Positions 53,050-61,582 are shown, counted from the stretch's first letter. The stretch is DNA of 64,000 bases from Flavobacterium ichthyis (GCF_009915155.1 NZ_JAABLM010000001.1:1-64000); one strand, 5' to 3'. Notes: generated by a model from the sequence alone, not told the origin. Translations and numbers: made by a program.

Positions 53050-54189
53050 TTAAGAAGTGATTCCTCGAGAAATTACAATGCGTTGAATTTCTGAAGTTCC
53101 CTCATAAATCTGTGTAATTTTAGCATCGCGCATCATGCGTTCTACGTGATATTCGCGAACGTAACCGTTTCCGCCATGAATTTGAACTGCCTCGATAGTG
53201 GTATCCATAGCAGTTTGCGAAGCAAAAAGTTTTGCCATTGCGCCAGAAACTGAAATGTCTTGACCAGCATCTTTTTCGGTGGCAGCTTTCAGGCATAACA
53301 ATTCGGCGGCAGTAATATTGACGGCCATATCTGCTAATTTGAAGGCAATCGCTTGATGTTTATTGATTTCTTTTCCAAACGCTTTTCTCTCCTTGGAATA
53401 TTGGAGTGCTAATTCGTAAGCTCCGGCAGCAATTCCTAACGCTTGAGAAGCAATCCCTATCCTTCCACCATTTAAAACAGCCATGGCAAAATTAAAGCCG
53501 AATCCATCAGCACCAATTCTGTTTTCTTTCGGCACTTTAACATCTGTAAACATTAGAGAATGTGTGTCGCTTCCGCGAATTCCCATTTTTTGTTCTTTCG
53601 GACCAATTTCAAATCCAGCCCAACCTTTTTCTACAATAAAAGCGTTGATTCCTTTGTGGCCTTTTTCAATATCAGTTTGCGCAATTACGATATAAGTGGA
53701 AGCTGTTGCTCCATTTGTAATCCAGTTTTTTGTTCCGTTTAACAAATAATAATCACCTTTATCGATAGCGGTTGTTTTTTGCGAAGTGGCATCACTTCCC
53801 GCTTCTGGCTCCGAAAGACAGAAAGCTCCAATGACTTCGCCTTTGGCTAACGGTACTAAATATTTTTGTTTTTGTTCTTCACTGGCAAATTTTTCTAAAC
53901 CTGCACAAACCAATGAATTATTTACTGACATCACTACTGCTGCAGAAGCGTCAATTTTAGCAATTTCTTTCATCGCCAAAACATAAGAAACACTATCTAA
54001 TCCGGCTCCTCCATATTTAGGATCTACCATCATTCCGAGGAAACCTAAATCAGCCATCATTTTTATCTGTTCAGTAGGAAATTTAGAGTGTTCGTCACGT
54101 TCAATAACTCCAGGTAATAATTCCGCTTGCGCAAAATCTCTTGCAGCTTGCTGAATCATCAAATGTTCTTCCGTAAATTTGAAATCCAT
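53050..54189 (-). CDS. Acyl-CoA dehydrogenase
   Basis: A 379-residue flavoprotein. Start chosen at 54189 (MDFKFTEEHLMIQQAARDFA), the normal start of the family; a longer frame to 54234 adds a Lys/Thr-rich stretch. FAD- and substrate-binding motifs: GAFCLSEPEAGSDATSQKTT and TNWITNGA-type KNWITNGATASTYIV. The C-terminal helical domain contains QIHGGNGYVREYHVERMMRD and ITQIYEGTSEIQRIVISRGI, where the Glu of YEGTSE is the usual catalytic base of short-chain enzymes. It introduces the first double bond in fatty acyl-CoA beta-oxidation or branched-chain acyl-CoA breakdown; the chain-length preference cannot be read here. Divergent from anmK. Confidence 0.95.
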   Translation of the reverse strand: MDFKFTEEHLMIQQAARDFAQAELLPGVIERDEHSKFPTEQIKMMADLGFLGMMVDPKYGGAGLDSVSYVLAMKEIAKIDASAAVVMSVNNSLVCAGLEKFASEEQKQKYLVPLAKGEVIGAFCLSEPEAGSDATSQKTTAIDKGDYYLLNGTKNWITNGATASTYIVIAQTDIEKGHKGINAFIVEKGWAGFEIGPKEQKMGIRGSDTHSLMFTDVKVPKENRIGADGFGFNFAMAVLNGGRIGIASQALGIAAGAYELALQYSKERKAFGKEINKHQAIAFKLADMAVNITAAELLCLKAATEKDAGQDISVSGAMAKLFASQTAMDTTIEAVQIHGGNGYVREYHVERMMRDAKITQIYEGTSEIQRIVISRGITS

Positions 54190-54231
54190 AAAATTATATT
54201 GTTTTGTTTTTGTTTTATTCAATTTAGTGGT

Positions 54232-54239
54232 CAAATGTA
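54232..54239 (-). promoter_or_regulatory. -7 promoter element of the acyl-CoA dehydrogenase gene
   Basis: The minus strand reads TACATTTG, 42 bases before the ATG at 54189. It lies within the longer upstream frame and so supports the shorter start. Confidence 0.5.
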
Positions 54240-54272
54240 GCTATTAAATATCAATTTTTCAATAAGATTGCC

Positions 54273-54280
54273 TAATTTTG
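54273..54280 (+). promoter_or_regulatory. -7 promoter element of anmK (near-leaderless)
   Basis: TAATTTTG is followed after 5 bases by the ATG at 54286, so the transcript should start at or just before the codon. It also lies within the frame of the alternative TTG start at 54268. Confidence 0.55.
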
Positions 54281-54285
54281 GCGGT

Positions 54286-55353
54286 ATGATTGAAGAAAAC
54301 TATAACGTTATCGGAATAATGTCGGGAACTTCGTTAGACGGCATTGATTTGGCCCGAATAATTTTTAAAATTTCAGGCGAAAAATGGACTTTCGAGATTC
54401 ATGAAACCGAGACGATAAGTTATCCTTCCTGTTGGTTACAAAGGTTGAAAAACGCCATTAATTTTAATGGCGAAGAATTATTCCAACTCAATGTGGAATA
54501 CACCGCTTTTTTGGGGAAAATTATTAATGGTTTTATCAAAAAAAATAAATTAGAAAACCTCGATGCCGTTTGTTCTCACGGTCACACGATTTTGCATCAA
54601 CCACAAAACGGATTGACACTTCAAATTGGGAATTTACCACAAATTGCCAAAATAATTCAGCAAAAAGTTGTTTGTGATTTTCGGGTACAAGACGTTGAAT
54701 TGGGTGGTCAAGGTGCTCCTTTAGTTCCTATTGGCGATAAAATTTTATTTACTGATTATGATTTTTGTTTGAATTTAGGCGGATTTTCGAATGTTTCTTT
54801 TGAAGAAAATCAGCAACGAATTGCGTTTGACATTTCTCCGGTAAATACGGTTTTAAATTTTTATGCCGAAAAATTAGGTTTTGCTTATGACGATGAAGGA
54901 AAAATTGCCCGAACCGGAAAGATTTCAAATGAATTATTATCAAAATTAAATGCACTTGAATTTTACCAAAAACCGTTTCCGAAATCCCTTGGTTTTGAAT
55001 TTGTAAAAACTGAAATTTTGCCGCTAATGGAAACTTTCCCGATTACGGATGAAGACAAATTAGCCACTTTTGTTGAACATATCGCTATGCAAACGGCTTC
55101 GGCTTTGCCTAAAAAATCGGGAAAAACATTAGTTACCGGTGGTGGTGCTTACAATCTTTTTTTAATGGAAAAAATGCAATTTCACCTTCCAAAAATGACT
55201 TTTGAAATACCTATCGATAAAATGATTCAATACAAAGAAGCGTTGATTTTTGCTTTGCTTGGCGTTTTGAAATTACGCAATGAAAACAATGTGCTTGCAA
55301 GTGTAACCGGAGCCAAACAAAATCATAGTTCGGGGAAAATTTTCACGCCTTAA
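54286..55353 (+). CDS. anmK: Anhydro-N-acetylmuramic acid kinase
   Basis: A 355-residue kinase of the ASKHA fold. The start is ATG at 54286 (MIEENYNVIGIMSGTSLDGI). GIMSGTSLDGIDLARI is the family signature; HGHTILHQP, TLQIGNLPQIAKIIQQKVVC, VELGGQGAPLVP and NLGGFSNVSF follow. The C-terminal nucleotide-binding strand is TLVTGGGAYNLFLMEKM. It phosphorylates 1,6-anhydro-MurNAc from recycled cell wall, giving MurNAc-6-phosphate. No other recycling genes are beside it. The promoter lies 5 bases before the ATG. Confidence 0.95.
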   Translation: MIEENYNVIGIMSGTSLDGIDLARIIFKISGEKWTFEIHETETISYPSCWLQRLKNAINFNGEELFQLNVEYTAFLGKIINGFIKKNKLENLDAVCSHGHTILHQPQNGLTLQIGNLPQIAKIIQQKVVCDFRVQDVELGGQGAPLVPIGDKILFTDYDFCLNLGGFSNVSFEENQQRIAFDISPVNTVLNFYAEKLGFAYDDEGKIARTGKISNELLSKLNALEFYQKPFPKSLGFEFVKTEILPLMETFPITDEDKLATFVEHIAMQTASALPKKSGKTLVTGGGAYNLFLMEKMQFHLPKMTFEIPIDKMIQYKEALIFALLGVLKLRNENNVLASVTGAKQNHSSGKIFTP

Positions 55354-55381
55354 AACCTTTTTTTAAACAACAACTAAAAAC

Positions 55382-55389
55382 TATATTTG
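55382..55389 (+). promoter_or_regulatory. -7 promoter element of the Glu/Leu/Val dehydrogenase gene
   Basis: TATATTTG, exact -7 consensus, 32 bases before the ATG at 55422. Confidence 0.55.
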
Positions 55390-55421
55390 CAAAAATTTAC
55401 ATTAATACTACGCAACAAAAT

Positions 55422-56648
55422 ATGAAAGATTTACTCAAAAAATTTGAAAATAAACAACCCGAAATTATTTTTAACTGGAAAGACGCCGAAACTGAAGCGG
55501 AAGGCTGGACAGTAATTAATTCTCTCCGAGGTGGTGCCGCTGGTGGTGGAACTCGAATGAGAAAAGGATTAGACATGAACGAAGTGTTGTCTTTGGCAAA
55601 AACCATGGAAGTAAAATTTTCGGTTTCCGGACCAGCAATTGGTGGCGCAAAATCGGGAATTAATTTCGACCCAAATGACCCGAGAAAAGAAGGCGTTTTG
55701 AAAAGATGGTACAAAGCTGTTTCACCTTTATTAAAAAGTTATTATGGAACCGGAGGCGATTTAAACGTAGATGAAATTCACGAAGTGATCCCAATGACAG
55801 AAGAATGTGGCGTTTGGCATCCACAAGAAGGTGTTTTTAATGGACATTTTAAACCTACAGAAGCGGACAAAATTAACAGAATTGGACAATTGCGTCAAGG
55901 TGTGGTAAAAGTAATTGAAAACCCAATTTATTCTCCGGACGTCAACCGCAAATACACCGTTGCCGATATGATTACCGGATTTGGCGTTGCAGAAGCCGTA
56001 CGTCATTTTTACGATATTTATGGCGGAAGCATCAAAGGTAAAAAAGCCATTGTGCAAGGATTTGGAAACGTAGGTTCTGCAGCGGCTTATTATTTAGCCA
56101 ATTCTGGTGCGAAAGTAGTAGGAATCATCGACCGTGACGGTGGTGTGATCAACGAAAATGGTTTTTCTTTTGAAGAAATCAGAAATTTATTTTTAAACAA
56201 AAATGGAAACCAGTTGGTAGCAGAAAACATGATTCCGTTTACAGAAATTAACGAAAAAATCTGGTCGATTGGCGCAGAAATTTTTACACCTTGTGCAGCT
56301 TCGAGACTGGTTACAAAAGAGCAACTTGACAAAATGCAAAAGGCTGGATTAGAAGTAATTTCGTGTGGAGCCAATGTCCCTTTTGCTGACAAAGAAATTT
56401 TCTTCGGACCCATTATGGAAGCCACCGACAAAGAAGTGAGTTTAATTCCAGATTTTATTTCTAATTGTGGAATGGCACGCGTTTTCGCCTATTTTATGGA
56501 GAAAAAAGTGCAAATGACCGACGAGGCAATCTTCAACGATACATCTGAAACCATTAAAAATGCAATCCAAAAAGCCCACGCCAAAAATGCTGACAAGAAA
56601 AATATCAGTGCAACTGCATTTGAAATTGCATTGAAACAATTAGTGTAA
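55422..56648 (+). CDS. Glu/Leu/Phe/Val-type amino acid dehydrogenase
   Basis: A 408-residue enzyme. The catalytic domain has SLRGGAAGGGTRMRKGLDMN and SGPAIGGAKSGINFDPNDPR, with the glycine-rich, lysine-containing active-site loop GGAKSGI, then YGTGGDLNVDEIHEV. The Rossmann domain has KKAIVQGFGNVGSAAAYYLA (GxGNVG) and IIDRDGGVI. It oxidatively deaminates an amino acid using NAD(P); glutamate, leucine and valine dehydrogenases share this fold and the exact substrate is not determinable by eye. Monocistronic, with an intact promoter box upstream. Confidence 0.9.
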   Translation: MKDLLKKFENKQPEIIFNWKDAETEAEGWTVINSLRGGAAGGGTRMRKGLDMNEVLSLAKTMEVKFSVSGPAIGGAKSGINFDPNDPRKEGVLKRWYKAVSPLLKSYYGTGGDLNVDEIHEVIPMTEECGVWHPQEGVFNGHFKPTEADKINRIGQLRQGVVKVIENPIYSPDVNRKYTVADMITGFGVAEAVRHFYDIYGGSIKGKKAIVQGFGNVGSAAAYYLANSGAKVVGIIDRDGGVINENGFSFEEIRNLFLNKNGNQLVAENMIPFTEINEKIWSIGAEIFTPCAASRLVTKEQLDKMQKAGLEVISCGANVPFADKEIFFGPIMEATDKEVSLIPDFISNCGMARVFAYFMEKKVQMTDEAIFNDTSETIKNAIQKAHAKNADKKNISATAFEIALKQLV

Positions 56649-56719
56649 TTATTTTTCTTTTTGAGAAAAACAATTAAATTCGCTTAAAATCGTTATTCAA
56701 AAAAACACTTTTAATTTTT

Positions 56720-57424
56720 ATGCTAAATCTAATTCAGGCAGATACTACTTCGGTAGCCAACCCAGAAGCATTAACGGATGTTCCTGCGGAAAAAACACTT
56801 TCAATTTGGGAATTAATCACAAGCGGCGGGATTGGTGGTAACATCATTATGCTCGCCATTGGCATCATGCTTTTTGTGGCACTTTACATTTATTTTGAAA
56901 GGTTGATGGTGATTAACGCTTCTTCTAAAATTGATCCTAATTTTATGAGTAGAATCCGCGAAAACATCATTACCGGAAGATTAGATGCCGCCAAGATGCT
57001 TTGTGCACAAACGCAATCGCCAGTATCAAGATTAATTTCGAAAGGAATTTCCAGAATTGGAAGACCTTTAGACGACATCAATACAGCCATTGAAAATGCC
57101 GGAAAATTAGAAATTAACAAGTTAGAAAAAAACGTGAGCGTTTTAGCCACCATTTCTGGAGCAGCACCAATGCTTGGATTTCTTGGTACGGTTTTGGGAA
57201 TGATTTTAGCGTTTCACAAAATGGCTTCAGGTGGCGGACAAATTGAAGTGGGTGCTTTGGCCGAAGGAATTTATACCGCAATGACCACAACCGTTGCTGG
57301 ATTAGTCGTGGGAATTATTGCCTACATCGGTTACAACCATTTGGTGGTTCGAACTGATAAAGTGGTATATCAAATGGAAGCCAATGCGGTAGATTTCCTT
57401 GATTTGTTGAACGAACCAACCTAA
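56720..57424 (+). CDS. exbB: ExbB/TolQ/MotA-type proton channel
   Basis: A 234-residue inner membrane protein with three hydrophobic segments (residues about 33-57, 145-165 and 190-210). The conserved core is LATISGAAPMLGFLGTVLGM, followed by GALAEGIYTAMTTTVAGLVV. This matches ExbB/TolQ, which forms a proton-conducting pentamer with ExbD. First of a four-gene unit with exbD, a TonB-like gene and folC. The energised complex drives outer membrane transport through TonB. The start at 56720 is the only ATG that keeps the N-terminal segment before TM1. Confidence 0.92.
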   Translation: MLNLIQADTTSVANPEALTDVPAEKTLSIWELITSGGIGGNIIMLAIGIMLFVALYIYFERLMVINASSKIDPNFMSRIRENIITGRLDAAKMLCAQTQSPVSRLISKGISRIGRPLDDINTAIENAGKLEINKLEKNVSVLATISGAAPMLGFLGTVLGMILAFHKMASGGGQIEVGALAEGIYTAMTTTVAGLVVGIIAYIGYNHLVVRTDKVVYQMEANAVDFLDLLNEPT

Positions 57425-57430
57425 AAAATT

Positions 57431-57823
57431 ATGAATTTTAGAGGAAGAAATAGGGTTTCGCCTGAATTTAATATGGCTTCAATGACCGATTTGGTTTTTT
57501 TGTTGCTGATATTTTTCATGCTAACCTCAACAATGGTAACGACTAACGCGCTCGATTTGGTTTTGCCGAAAGCGAAAGGAAAAACCGACAATAATAAAAG
57601 TATTTCGGTAAGCATCGATAAAGATTTGAATTTTTTTATTGACAAAGAACCCGTGGCTGAAGCAGAATTGGAAAGCAGATTGCTCGGAATTTTCACCAAC
57701 AATCCGGAAAAATCTTTGGTTTTAAGAGCGGAAGAAGGCGTGCCAATCGAAAAAGCAGTGAGCGTTTTAGACATTGCCAACCGAAATCAAATAAAAGTAG
57801 TTTTGGCAGTTCGACCTAAATAA
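57431..57823 (+). CDS. exbD: ExbD/TolR biopolymer transport protein
   Basis: A 130-residue protein with one membrane helix near the N-terminus. The segment FNMASMTDLVFLLLIFFMLT holds the proton-accepting Asp (MTDLVF) typical of ExbD. The periplasmic domain has ISVSIDKDLNFFIDKEPVAE and KAVSVLDIANRNQIKVVLAV, the usual ExbD beta-alpha domain. It partners the ExbB gene 6 bases upstream and supplies energy to TonB. Confidence 0.93.
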   Translation: MNFRGRNRVSPEFNMASMTDLVFLLLIFFMLTSTMVTTNALDLVLPKAKGKTDNNKSISVSIDKDLNFFIDKEPVAEAELESRLLGIFTNNPEKSLVLRAEEGVPIEKAVSVLDIANRNQIKVVLAVRPK

Positions 57824-57838
57824 AAGTCAAAATACGGT

Positions 57839-58609
57839 ATGAAATATTTAGAAACAGACGAAGAAAAAAAATCATTTGCCATTAGCAGCGCAATTATCAT
57901 TGTGTTGCTATTGCTGTTTATTTTTTTCGGATTAACCTATCTCGATCCACCACCCGAAAATGGAATTGCCGTTAATTTTGGTAATACTGAAATGGGATCG
58001 GGCGATAACATAACTAGTACCGAAACCGTAAAATCGGCTCCACAACCGGCTACTTCACAACCTGTTCCAGACGACGAAGAATTGGCCACACAAGATATTG
58101 AAGATGCTCCGGTAGTGAAAGAAACCAAAAAACCAACCAAAAAACCGGTGGAACAACCCGTGAAACAAACGCCTTCAAAATCGACATCGGATGCGCTTTC
58201 AAGTTTGTTAAACGGTCCAAAATCTGACGGAAAAAATACCCAAGGCGAAGGCGATGATGACGTTCCCGGAAATAAAGGACAATTGAACGGAAGTCCTTAC
58301 GCCAACTCTTATTATGGTGCTGGAACCGGAAAATCCGGAAGCGGTTGGGGATTAAACGGACGAAAATTAAGCAACAGCGGGAAAGAAGTTCAAAAATGTA
58401 ATGAATCTGGAACCGTTGTGGTGCAAATTACCGTAAACCGTAGCGGAAATGTGATTGCCGCACAATACACAAAAGGAACGACCAACACCAATCCTTGCTT
58501 GGTAGAACCTGCTTTGGCAACTGCCAGAAAATACCGTTGGCAACCCGATTCTAACGCTCCAGAAACACAAATTGGCTTTATTGTAGTCAACTTTAAATTA
58601 GGAGAATAA
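57839..58609 (+). CDS. TonB-like energy transducer
   Basis: A 256-residue protein. One membrane anchor (residues about 15-36, SAIIIVLLLLFIFFGLTYL) is followed by a Pro/Lys/Glu-rich periplasmic spacer (KKPTKKPVEQPVKQTPSKST) and a C-terminal TonB/TolA-like domain with KCNESGTVVVQITVNRSGNV, ATARKYRWQPDSNAPETQIG and FIVVNFKLGE. It carries energy from ExbB/ExbD to outer membrane receptors. It is more TolA/TonB hybrid-like than classic TonB because the C-terminal domain is compact, so the receptor set cannot be named. Confidence 0.85.
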   Translation: MKYLETDEEKKSFAISSAIIIVLLLLFIFFGLTYLDPPPENGIAVNFGNTEMGSGDNITSTETVKSAPQPATSQPVPDDEELATQDIEDAPVVKETKKPTKKPVEQPVKQTPSKSTSDALSSLLNGPKSDGKNTQGEGDDDVPGNKGQLNGSPYANSYYGAGTGKSGSGWGLNGRKLSNSGKEVQKCNESGTVVVQITVNRSGNVIAAQYTKGTTNTNPCLVEPALATARKYRWQPDSNAPETQIGFIVVNFKLGE

Positions 58610-58621
58610 TTTTTTTTTGCT

Positions 58622-59842
58622 ATGAATTATTCCGAAACCCTGAATTGGATGTTCAGCCAATTGCCCATGTACCAAAAACAAGGCGCTTCTGCATACAAAG
58701 CAGATTTGAGCAATACACTTTTATTGGCAAAACATTTAAATTATCCCGAAAAAAAAATCAAAACCATACACGTTGGCGGCACTAATGGCAAGGGTTCGAC
58801 TTCGCATCTTTTGGCATCGATTTTTCAGGAAGCCGGATACAAAACCGGACTTTACACTTCGCCACATCTCAAAGATTACGGTGAAAGAATTAAAATTAAC
58901 GGCATCGATATTCCAGAGGAATTTGTGGTCCATTTTATCAATGCTAACAAAAAGTTTTTTGAAGAAAATCAGTTGAGTTTTTTTGAAATGACGGTAGGTT
59001 TGGCGTTTGATTATTTTCGTCAGGAAAACGTTGACATTGCCATTATCGAAGTCGGTTTGGGCGGAAGATTAGATTCTACCAATATCATCCAGCCGATGGT
59101 TTCCGTGATTACCAACATCGGGATGGATCATGTGCAATTTTTAGGCGATACTTTAGCGAAAATTGCTTCAGAAAAAGCCGGGATTATCAAAGCCAAAACG
59201 CCTGTTGTCATTGGTGAATACCTTCAGGAAACCCAACCTGTTTTCACAGAAAAAGCCCTTGAAATGCAGTCTGAAATTTATTTTGCTTCAGATGAAATTC
59301 AGGAAACTTACCCTTCTACTCTACTTGGTGATTACCAAATTCACAATAAAAAAACGGTTTTGCAAACCATCAGAATCATTCAATCGCAAGGTGAATTTTT
59401 TATTTCCGAAAAAAATATAAAAGATGGTTTTTGGAAAGTCATCGAAAATACTGGATTGCAAGGTCGTTGGCAACAATTGGGCGAAAATCCGAGAATTATT
59501 TGCGATACCGCTCACAACAAACACGGCCTGGAAATTGTGATGAAGCAAATTCAGCGAGAAGATTTTGCGCAATTGCATATCGTTTTGGGAATGGTAAACG
59601 ACAAAAATCCCCACGATGTGTTGCCACTTTTTCCCAAAAATGCTATTTTTTATTTTTGTCAACCCAATATTCCACGAGCAATGCCTGCCGAAGAATTGAA
59701 GCAAAAAGCACACGTTTTTGGATTGATTGGTAATGCATATCATTCAGTAACAGAAGCTTACCAAGCTGCAAAAAATAATGCCGCTAAAACCGACTTTATT
59801 TACATTGGAGGAAGCACCTTTGTAGTAGCCGAAATTTTGTAA
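58622..59842 (+). CDS. folC: Folylpolyglutamate synthase / dihydrofolate synthase
   Basis: A 406-residue Mur-ligase-family enzyme. The P-loop is VGGTNGKGSTSHLLASIFQE, followed by GLYTSPHLKDYGERI, the folate-binding region, and VEVGLGGRLDSTN-type IIEVGLGGRLDSTNII. The C-terminal domain has NPRIICDTAHNKHGLEIV. It adds glutamate to dihydropteroate or folates. It starts 12 bases after the TonB-like gene, so it is probably cotranscribed with an unrelated energy-transduction unit. The tRNA-Val promoter begins 16 bases after its stop. Confidence 0.95.
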   Translation: MNYSETLNWMFSQLPMYQKQGASAYKADLSNTLLLAKHLNYPEKKIKTIHVGGTNGKGSTSHLLASIFQEAGYKTGLYTSPHLKDYGERIKINGIDIPEEFVVHFINANKKFFEENQLSFFEMTVGLAFDYFRQENVDIAIIEVGLGGRLDSTNIIQPMVSVITNIGMDHVQFLGDTLAKIASEKAGIIKAKTPVVIGEYLQETQPVFTEKALEMQSEIYFASDEIQETYPSTLLGDYQIHNKKTVLQTIRIIQSQGEFFISEKNIKDGFWKVIENTGLQGRWQQLGENPRIICDTAHNKHGLEIVMKQIQREDFAQLHIVLGMVNDKNPHDVLPLFPKNAIFYFCQPNIPRAMPAEELKQKAHVFGLIGNAYHSVTEAYQAAKNNAAKTDFIYIGGSTFVVAEIL

Positions 59843-59858
59843 TTTTTTAAAATAAATA

Positions 59859-59889
59859 TTTGCAGATATAAAAAAAGCGCCTATATTTG
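59859..59889 (+). promoter_or_regulatory. Consensus Bacteroidota promoter of tRNA-Val
   Basis: TTTG (59859-59862), exactly 19 bases, then TATATTTG (59882-59889). This is the best promoter in the window and stands 38 bases before the tRNA. Confidence 0.85.
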
Positions 59890-59927
59890 CACTCGCAATC
59901 AGGAAATATTTTGGTTGTAACCCGAAA

Positions 59928-60002
59928 GGGCGATTAGCTCAGCTGGTTCAGAGCACCTCGTTTACACCGAGGGGGTCGGGGGTTCGAACCCCTCATCGCC
60001 CA
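59928..60002 (+). tRNA. tRNA-Val (anticodon TAC)
   Basis: A complete cloverleaf. The acceptor GGGCGAT pairs with ATCGCCC, the anticodon stem CCTCG/CGAGG encloses TTTACAC, with TAC at 59963-59965, and the T-arm GGGGGTTCGAACCCC is present. CCA is not encoded. The tRNA-TAC reads GUN-type valine codons and is a common tRNA. Confidence 0.95.
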
Positions 60003-60014
60003 CAAAATTGTTAG

Positions 60015-60044
60015 AAACGCTTCAGGAAACTGAGGCGTTTTTTT
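60015..60044 (+). terminator. Intrinsic terminator of tRNA-Val
   Basis: AAACGCTTCAG (60015-60025) and CTGAGGCGTTT (60030-60040) form an 11-bp stem with a GAAA tetraloop and one G-T pair, then a run of T. Confidence 0.88.
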
Positions 60045-60061
60045 GTTTTAAAAAGATTGTT

Positions 60062-60126
60062 GTTCGAACTCCTTTCCGAAGCTTCGGAACCCACAAAAAT
60101 TATTAAAAACGCTTCAGGAAACTGAG
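60062..60126 (+). pseudogene. Decayed partial copy of the tRNA-Val 3' end and terminator
   Basis: GTTCGAACTCC (60062-60072) repeats the T-arm, and CCCACAAAAATTATTAAAAA followed by CGCTTCAGGAAACTGAG (to 60126) repeats the acceptor end and the 5' part of the terminator of the intact tRNA. A palindrome, CCGAAGCTTCGG, sits between the two parts at 60075-60088 region. The 3' terminator arm is gone (CTAT instead of GCGTTT). It could be a tandem duplication remnant or the relic of an element that used the tRNA 3' end as its attachment site. Confidence 0.7.
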
Positions 60127-60298
60127 CTATATTTTCGTTAATAAAAAAAAATTAGCATCTCATATTAAATCGAAGATTTAAAATATTATATATAACCAGT
60201 ACACTTGAACCAGACAGAGCCTAAGAACTAGGTCTTGACGAACCTATGTTAATAAAAATAGCTTAGGAGAGTACAGGATATCGACATTAAGAATGCAG
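60127..60298. other. AT-rich intergenic stretch between the tRNA remnant and murF
   Basis: No gene or RNA is recognised. A CCTAAG...CTTAGG inverted repeat about 50 bases long lies near 60218-60270. It may be residue of a lost element or simple spacer. Confidence 0.4.
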
Positions 60299-61582
60299 TT
60301 ACACCAACTCCAAAACCCTTTCCAATGCCATTCCTCTTGAGCCTTTGATGAGCATGGTTTTATGTTGTGCTTTTGTTTGGGCAAATGCTTCCGCAAAAGT
60401 TTCAAAGGTTTCAAAAAAGTGCATGAAATCGGTTTGAATTTTATTGGCATAAAAATCCTTCCCTACAAAATACGTTTGCACGTCGCTTTGGTTTTTGAGC
60501 AAATCCACGATGTTTTTGTGTTCGGCGAGGCTTTCGGTACCCAATTCAAACATATCGCCTAAAACCGCAATTTTATTAGTTTTATCGAGTTCCAAAAAGT
60601 TTTTAATAGCCACTTCCATACTACTTGGATTCGCGTTGTAAGCGTCTAAAATTATTTCATTGGTCTTTTTATGCAACAATTGCGAACGGTTATTATCCGG
60701 AACATAAGTTTCAAGCGCTTCTTTGATTTGTTCATCCGCAATTTTAAAATATCGCCCGATTGTAACAGCGACATTAATGTTATTGGCGTTGTAAATTCCA
60801 ATCAGATTGCTGTTTACGACTTGACCATCAAAAGTAATTTTCACAAAAGGATTGGCTTCAACCGACTTAATTTTCACCGAAGCCTCGTCATTTGTCAAAC
60901 TAAAAGTAATGCGTAAATTATCTTTCGTTTTCTCCACCTGAATGGCATCGTCTAAATTGACAAAAGCAAATTTATCGTGTTTCCGAAGATAATCATACAT
61001 TTCACTTTTGCCTTTAATCACGCCTTCGGTTCCACCGAAACCTTCCAAATGCGCTTTTCCGAAATTGGTGATATACCCAAAATCAGGTTGGGCTAATTCA
61101 CACAAAAACTGAATTTCTTTTTGGTGGTTGGCTCCCATTTCTACAATCCCAATTTCCGTTTCTTCATTAAACGACAATAAAGTTAGCGGTACCCCAATAT
61201 GGTTATTTAAATTTCCAACGGTCGCTTTTACGTTGTATTTTTTTTGCAAAACGACATTAATCAATTCTTTCGTGGTGGTTTTTCCGTTGCTTCCGGTTAG
61301 GGCAATAATGGGCAATTTTAAATAATTGCGGTGAAAAGTTGCCAATTCCTGCAAAGCCGTCAACGAATCTTTTACGAGAATCGTTCTTTCATCTACAAAA
61401 TATTTTTCATTGTCAATAATTACGTAAGACGCGCCTTTTTCCAACGCTTCTTTGGCAAATGTATTGGCATCGAACCTTTCGCCTTTGATGGCAAAAAACA
61501 TAACCTGTGAAGTTATTTTCCGAGTATCCGTAGAAACTGCGGCACATTCTAAAAATTTTTGATGAATTTGATTGATTTCCAT
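60299..61582 (-). CDS. murF: UDP-N-acetylmuramoyl-tripeptide--D-alanyl-D-alanine ligase
   Basis: A 427-residue Mur ligase. The P-loop is ALTGSNGKTTTKELINVVLQ, with the family aspartate and histidine motifs in EIGIVEMGANHQKEIQFLCE and ITNFGKAHLEGFGGTEGV. The C-terminal domain has ILDAYNANPSSMEVAIKNFL and IAVLGDMFELGTES. It adds D-Ala-D-Ala to the UDP-MurNAc-tripeptide in peptidoglycan synthesis. A terminator lies between it and gldJ, so murF has its own transcript even though both are on the minus strand. Confidence 0.96.
   Translation of the reverse strand: MEINQIHQKFLECAAVSTDTRKITSQVMFFAIKGERFDANTFAKEALEKGASYVIIDNEKYFVDERTILVKDSLTALQELATFHRNYLKLPIIALTGSNGKTTTKELINVVLQKKYNVKATVGNLNNHIGVPLTLLSFNEETEIGIVEMGANHQKEIQFLCELAQPDFGYITNFGKAHLEGFGGTEGVIKGKSEMYDYLRKHDKFAFVNLDDAIQVEKTKDNLRITFSLTNDEASVKIKSVEANPFVKITFDGQVVNSNLIGIYNANNINVAVTIGRYFKIADEQIKEALETYVPDNNRSQLLHKKTNEIILDAYNANPSSMEVAIKNFLELDKTNKIAVLGDMFELGTESLAEHKNIVDLLKNQSDVQTYFVGKDFYANKIQTDFMHFFETFETFAEAFAQTKAQHKTMLIKGSRGMALERVLELV

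Noticed and set aside
60244-60450. Minus-strand frame at the murF end
   Set aside because: It is a shadow of murF in another frame, with His/Lys-rich composition.
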